From Acanthaster planci (Eukaryota > Echinodermata > Asteroidea > Valvatida > Acanthasteridae): DNA of 10,671 nt. Location: the NCBI RefSeq assembly GCF_001949145.1, contig NW_019091586.1, positions 394,356 to 405,026 on the forward strand, written 5' to 3'. The position numbers were made by a program, and so were the translations under genes. The stretch's first letter is position 1. The number at the start of each line of letters is the position of its first letter. Under the pieces are notes generated by a model, which was not told the origin of the DNA, did not search any database, and was given only the letters and a program-made list of their open reading frames with translations. Shown piece after piece: positions 6,041 to 10,671 of this stretch.

Positions 6041-8088
6041 AGCAGGTCTACGGCGACGCCCGCGCAGACCAGGAACAGGAGACATTTTTTTTTTGGCCTT
6101 AGGCCAGGTAACCATTAATTTATGCTTTACTAACGAAGCCAATTTAACTAGAAGTATTATAAACAGTTTTAATCCGCCTCGAGCAGAATCATCCCTCTTC
6201 AGTTGAAAAGAGCCATGTTGGCCAGGAGAGACATTTTGTTGGTAGCAATACGACCGTGACGCATTCATTAGTCGTTTGTAAACGAGTGAGGTTAAGTTCT
6301 GACAAAAGGAGTCTCCATTGCCAAGAAAATATCGCCATATCTTGGGCGAATTCTAGACCAATTATGCCAACTATCCAAAAATTGTGCACAAATTCGTCAC
6401 TAGTTGAGTTGATATATCTTCACGTTATTGGCAATTCAGGCCAATACAACCAGGAATATTACGCGCTTTATAAGACCAATTTACAACCAACTCACCTGTG
6501 TTAGGCTAGTTAACCTTAAGAAGGTCATCAAGACGGAATGCCATGCCTGGTACGTTTTCCTCCATTACTTAAAATCATGCCATTTTCGTTCAAAGGACTC
6601 AAATATTGTAAGAATTTTTGGAGCAAGTTTTCAATCAAGTGTATTCTGAAAAATGCCCACTTGTGACTACAATAATTATGAAATACTTTGTTTGATCGTA
6701 GGCCTACCGACAATATGCAGATGTGTCATTTCTTAATATAAAGAGTTACAGCATAGGGGGCTTGAAAATGGTAAAACTGGATTCTGGTCTTAAGATGGTC
6801 GAAAAACCTGGACATTTTCGGGTGGACACTCCTCAAGTATTTCATCCGATGGGCTGATTTCAGACGGTGGTATGAATACTAAATATATATCGCTTCAAGG
6901 GGCTTAACTTAATTATGATTTAATTAACAGAATGAAAGAGACGGAAGATGTATTCATTATTTTTGCTAGGAATAAGGACGTTGGCAAATTTACTAACATA
7001 ACAAAATTCCGCTTGCGTCCTACTGATTTTAGGATGCCACTATGTATTACCGGCAGAATGTCGTTAGGATTTAATTTGGTGCTTAGGCGCACGTTTGAGG
7101 CACAAGGAATTCCCAGCAAAACATTGTTGGCATAAAACGTAAATTACTATAATCAGTCTTTCAGAAAACAAGTACATTCTTAAAGAAAAGAGGTGCGCAT
7201 CAAGCCGGCAACATACAAAGGCGGAGGCATTTTATAAGAGACTAAAAGAGAGGCGACGTAAAAAGTGAAGGATTAGCAGGAAATGCCAAAATCGGAACAT
7301 GGAGGACGGTGTTGTTTTGAAAGTGTTGTGTGTGTGATTTGCTTCTTTATAATTCAATGAAGCTAAAAATGGTCAACGTCGGGCATGAAAATTTAAAAGT
7401 TTGGCTTTGCCCGTAATACGTCGTTGTAAGAGCAAAAGCCAGTTTAAAACTCTTTCTGCGTATTATAGGATGGCTATATGCACACATGAAATTCGCATTC
7501 CCTAGGGAAAATATAGTTCTTTCATAAATTACACCAGTGAAATAAAATAATAACATTTCACTGAGGCACGTGTTGCATACCACGTTGTTGACATAGAGAT
7601 GGATTGCATAACCAAGCCGGCTCGGCTTGGGAATCATCAGCAAAACTAAGGAGGTGCCAAAATAGCAACTCAGAAAATGCACCTGATTCAACGGTGTATC
7701 CTGCTCTCGGTGTCGGGTGGGGGGCAAATTCAAAAGTGAATGTGACTTTGGGCTCATTCAACGTAATGTTGGGGAAAAATTATCAAAATCCTTACTCGCA
7801 GTCCCGACATCCTTGCTTTTTTTTCATGGTGTTGTTTTCTTGGGGTTCTGATGCTAATATTATTTTGAAACATATAGAAATTTACCGATTATTTTCTTTC
7901 CTGTGAAGTATCCCTTGTTAAAAGATCCGTGGGGCAGGTTTCCACCCTGCCTCCCGCCCCCGCCGTGGATACGCCACTGGTCTGATGCCACCACGCACAT
8001 CTGTAATGAAAATAATCATTGAGTCATATACTAGATTATACATAATCTGTTAATGTTAATATTATGATACATATTGTATAAATAGACA
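6041..8088. other. Downstream sequence without a recognised gene
   Basis: This may be extended 3' UTR or intergenic DNA. It contains a T10 run at 6086-6095, the near-palindrome TGGCCTTAGGCCA close behind it, and TAGGCCTACC near 6701. Open stretches at 6932-7135 (+) and 7347-7757 (-) have no recognisable domain or splice context. A GC-rich transposon-like end lies at 7932-7979. Confidence 0.4.
7932..7979. mobile_element. Solitary transposon-like terminal sequence
   Basis: A GC-rich segment ending GCCGTGGATACGCCACTG stands out from AT-rich flanks. Read on the - strand it begins CAGTGGCGTATCCACGGCGG, very like the conserved ends of a common animal MITE/hAT-type group (CAGTGGCG...). I found no matching opposite end to the left within the window, so this is a truncated copy or a piece of a decayed element. 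Confidence 0.35.
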
Positions 8089-8094
8089 AATAAA
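8089..8094 (+). terminator. Strong-looking polyadenylation signal AATAAA
   Basis: AATAAA is followed by a CA-containing stretch about 18 bases on, then a GT/T-rich downstream element (TTGTTTTGATTTG, TATGTTTTGTTTT) across about 8115-8150. This is the textbook order for an animal cleavage site. It could end a long 3' UTR of the LAMP-like gene, 2.4 kb past its stop, or an unrecognised transcript. Confidence 0.45.
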
Positions 8095-9638
8095 GTTACC
8101 AAGTTTTTCCATTCAGTTGTTTTGATTTGTCTATGTTTTGTTTTATTTTTATTTAAACACAGATTTAATTATGTACCTTCCTTTTCAAATATTTAACATT
8201 GGTATTTGTTTTAAAAAAGGGAGAATTGGCTTGGTTAGCAACTGAAAATGACAGACCCGAGCTATTCATGTGTTTATTTTAATAAAATATTGTTACTGAA
8301 GAGATGCACTTCTGACTGGCCATCTTGATGCTAAAGGGTCGCCTACTGATAGGAGTAGAAATACCGAAATCAGATGGGAACGAGCCACGCGTAATAAAGG
8401 ACAGACTTTACTCGTGTGAACCGTGATATACAGCACGTGTGTTGCGATAACAAGCATGGACGTGCACTGTTGAATTGATATTCAGTTGATTCCACTTCAA
8501 AAGAACCTAGATTTGTGTCTAGTCTATGGGGCACTTCACCTTTAGTATCTATACAAACATTAATGCCGAACCAAACAGAAAGATATGTGACGCGGTACAT
8601 CGAAATCGGGAATAAGTCGCAATTGGCTTTTCAAGATATGTATATGGTCAGAAAGAGAATTTCACAAGCTTGCAAGTGGTACACATGACAAGTGTGTTGA
8701 TAGTAACTTTTCATACAAAAACTTCCAAAACATACAGAAACCGTCGCATCCATCGTTTCAACATTTACCCACATCCCACTTCATCACGTAAAAAGGCCTC
8801 AGCAACTTATTCCTGATTATGATGTACCGGGTCACATATGCATATTTTTTATTGTTCGACATGCAACGAAAAGGTGTAATTCAGACAGCAGTGCTTTCTT
8901 TCTAAAAAAAAATCCCTGTTGAACCTTGGTTCTGATAGTTCGAGCACGATTCAAACACAATACAGCTTGTAAACACTTGACAACCTCCAGAGAGGTCAGA
9001 TGACGTGCAATGAATCCATTCTTGTTTTGAATTTGGTGTACAGTGCTCGTGTCACGTGTGTATTACATAGAGTTATGGGGTTTGGAGAGCTAGACTAGTT
9101 GTAAATGTGAAACTGCTTTGGTGGTGCAACGACGGCTTTTGCTTGACAGGAAGACCAAACTTGGAGAGAAATAACTGGACGAATTCGAAATGGACGACTC
9201 ATCCCCACCCGTAGCTTATATTTTGCTTCTTTGTAGTGAGTGCTATCTCCTTTTCAGTTAGCTCAAGATTCAGAAAAATTAAAAAAAAATTGGCATGATA
9301 CTGGGATTTTACTAGGTGTCTGAAATGACAGAGTTTAAGTTCCAGTCCGGCAAGAGATTTGGTCGAAATGACATGATAAACCATGTAAACGTGTTAGGCA
9401 GACTACAAGAAAATATAACCGAGCTACTTACGTCTGGTCAGATTGACCATTATGTTGTGCACGGCTTGTTGTTGGTTTCAGAAGGTTATATGTTGGAGAG
9501 AAAGTGAAGAGCGAAAATGTTAATGATGGGTTTTCTTTGAAACGAAGTAAATAGCGTAGGATATTTCAAAGGTTAACATGTACGGTAATGAATAATCTCA
9601 GTGTTCCCGTCTACATGAGAAGTCAAGGTCCGTAATTA
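8095..9638. other. Stretch without a recognised gene
   Basis: AT-rich single-copy-looking sequence with a second AATAAA at 8281-8286. The frame 9325-9507 (+) is open for 60 codons from ATG but shows no family resemblance or splice signals of note. I see no RNA gene or repeat here. Confidence 0.4.
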
Positions 9639-9785
9639 ATGGCGACATCGCGTTTTCTAAGGCTTCTTTTCAAAAGTAGCCGCTTTAGTAAGTTAATAAG
9701 ACCTGCCGTGTTCGTTATTGCAGCTTTAGGGGATATTGGAAGCGCAGCTTCAGCAGACACGCCCCCTCGTCCTGGTAGCAAGTGA
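9639..9785 (+). CDS. 48-codon ORF resembling a mitochondrial targeting peptide or first coding exon
   Basis: ATG at 9639 opens a frame beginning MATSRFLRLLFKSSRFSKL, followed by a hydrophobic stretch (PAVFVIAALGDIG) and then ASADTPPRPGSK before TGA at 9783-9785. The first 21 residues have six Arg/Lys, no acidic residues, and alternating hydrophobic and hydroxylated positions, which is the composition of an amphipathic matrix-targeting helix. Several donor-like GTs lie inside (GTAAGT at 9688, which would exit in phase 1; GTAGCA at 9775), so this may be only the start of a spliced gene. The Kozak context is weak at -3 (T) but has G at +4. I do not recognise the family, and an ORF this short can arise by chance. 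Confidence 0.27.
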   Translation: MATSRFLRLLFKSSRFSKLIRPAVFVIAALGDIGSAASADTPPRPGSK

Positions 9786-10321
9786 CAATCAGGGACGCGT
9801 GTGTATGCTGTTGTCGTTCTCTGCGCAGATTTCAGTACACGAGAAAACTGCAGGACACGAGGTAACAACGATAATATGCGCGACAGAACTAAATCATCTT
9901 GTCTACGTATTGATAGCTGATAGTACGAGTTGTACGACTTTGAGATTTATAAAAAAAAAGCTGCCCATGTCGGTGGACATTGTCAATTCCTGCAATAAGG
10001 ACATATTGTTGAACGTGCATTGCCGAAACGTCCGACGATTTAAAATTTGCTACCGTTTGTAGAACTCTAGCATATTTCCAACCATAAGTTCATTCCTGGT
10101 GAGCAAACTGGTTTTGCCCTTAAATCAGTGAAGCATCAGCAGAGGAGAACATTGGAGGTCATTTCCCCTCACCATCATTACAATCAAGAAAACTCTTTAG
10201 AAACTGTCATGGCATCATCTTGGGGGATTTTTGTACGGATGACAAATTTTAGACAATCTTTTTTTTCAAATCCCCACCCAAGCATGGTCAAGCAAACAAG
10301 CATGCTTATTATTCATCTGTG
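9786..10321. other. Stretch without a recognised gene
   Basis: A frame stays open from about 9730 to 10062 (+) without an ATG near its start. Its translation has no recognisable motif and contains an A9 run read as KKK. I see no acceptor with a good pyrimidine tract, apart from TTCGTTATTGCAG at about 9722, which could pair with a donor outside what I can identify. Confidence 0.3.
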
Positions 10322-10390
10322 TTGTTTTGTTTGTTTGTTTGTTTGTTGGGGGTGTTGGGTGGGTTGTTTGTTTGTTTGTTTGTTTGTTTT
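10322..10390. repeat. TTTG tetranucleotide microsatellite interrupted by a G-rich core
   Basis: Two runs of TTTG repeats (about 10325-10347 and 10364-10390) flank a G-rich insert of three G runs, GGGGGTGTTGGGTGGG. The tract is a low-complexity simple repeat, and the Val/Cys/Phe-rich translation it generates is an artefact. Confidence 0.92.
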
Positions 10391-10579
10391 CTTGAAGGCG
10401 GTGTGATTTTTGGGCTCTCGTTTAACGTAAGTTTTATCACTGTACTAATGACCTTTTTGGTCCTTATTGGTTGTAGTTGTGTACGTATGTTGTTGTAGAC
10501 TTGATAGGTCTTATTGAAGGACTGTTACGGTGTATCGTCTTGTAATATTTTCACCTCTTTTTTTTTTTTTTTTGCATAG

Positions 10580-10671
10580 TCCCGAATATTCGATACACGT
10601 TAACTAGCGGGGCTGGCCGCCATGGCTAGTCGTGCTGCTGACCATCCTGTTGTTCGGGATCACTCAGGTGT
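10580..10671 (+). CDS. Start of a new gene: 5' UTR end and first codons, cut by the window edge
   Basis: A run of about 17 T preceded by CACCTC leads into GCATAG, a strong splice acceptor with the exon starting at 10580. All three frames of the first part contain stops, so this would be 5' UTR. ATG at 10622 sits in GCCGCCATGG, essentially the ideal vertebrate Kozak context. The frame is open to the window end: MASRAADHPVVRDHSG, 16 complete residues. ACTCAG|GTGT at the very end could be a donor or simply coding. A hydrophobic, signal-like reading (WLVVLLTILLFGITQV) exists in another frame but has no ATG. The product cannot be named from 16 residues. Confidence 0.35.

Noticed and set aside
6008-6268. 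- strand open frame with an Arg/Pro-rich end (GLRGRRRRPAHRPPP)
   Set aside because: The composition comes from the GC-rich patch and G9 run; no start or splice context supports it.
7347-7757. 136-codon open frame on the - strand
   Set aside because: No ATG-linked promoter or splice context, and a translation with no repetitive or domain-like pattern; treated as chance.
9325-9507. 60-codon ORF from ATG (MTEFKFQSGKRF...)
   Set aside because: No recognised domain, no convincing splice or promoter signals, and a length expected by chance in AT-rich DNA.
9736-10062. Longest open frame on the + strand in the right part of the window
   Set aside because: It begins at a non-ATG codon, runs through an A9 tract and matches no family I know.
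10128-10406. Open frame ending in a Cys/Val/Phe/Leu-rich membrane-like stretch
   Set aside because: The hydrophobic end is only the TTTG microsatellite translated.

Overview
This window looks like a stretch of animal nuclear DNA. It is AT-rich and mostly non-coding, with short exon-like islands bounded by GT/AG splice signals, one intron of about 3 kb, decayed inverted-repeat elements, simple repeats and AATAAA signals. There are no Shine-Dalgarno sites, operons or densely packed ORFs. The TAGGCCTAC-type motifs and the GC-rich transposon ends suggest a marine invertebrate, possibly an invertebrate deuterostome. That is a weak impression, not a taxonomic call.

The one gene I can argue for is on the + strand. 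An internal exon (2377-2547) and a terminal exon (5514-5698) join in phase 1. They give the C-terminal part of a type I membrane protein: a Cys-containing beta-rich segment, a second Cys 36 residues later just before the membrane, one strongly hydrophobic segment, and a 27-residue basic cytoplasmic tail ending at TAA. This architecture matches the last disulfide loop, membrane segment and tail of the LAMP (lysosome-associated membrane glycoprotein) family. The tail lacks the usual terminal GYxx-hydrophobic signal and has ESVGIL instead. The 5' exons, including the signal peptide and first half of the luminal domain, are not convincingly present and probably lie upstream of the window.

Layout: 1-2376 is intron or upstream non-coding sequence, with one doubtful exon candidate at about 2162-2324. 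2377-2547 is the LAMP-like exon. 2548-5513 is its intron. The intron holds a 94/93-bp tandem duplication (3001-3187), a CpG-rich block with three perfect TGACGTCA sites plus ETS- and YY1-like sites (3416-4173), a 362-bp terminal-inverted-repeat element (3722-4083), and a second degraded element (5049-5334). 5514-5698 is the terminal exon. 5699-8094 is downstream or 3' UTR sequence with two candidate polyadenylation signals and a solitary transposon-like end. 8095-10579 is largely unassigned, apart from a 48-codon ORF resembling a mitochondrial targeting peptide (9639-9785) and a TTTG repeat. The last 92 bases look like the first coding exon of another + strand gene: a long polypyrimidine tract and AG, then an ATG in a near-perfect Kozak context at 10622.

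I found no rRNA, convincing tRNA, CRISPR array or intact transposase. The most interesting part is the regulatory and mobile-element complex in the LAMP-like intron.
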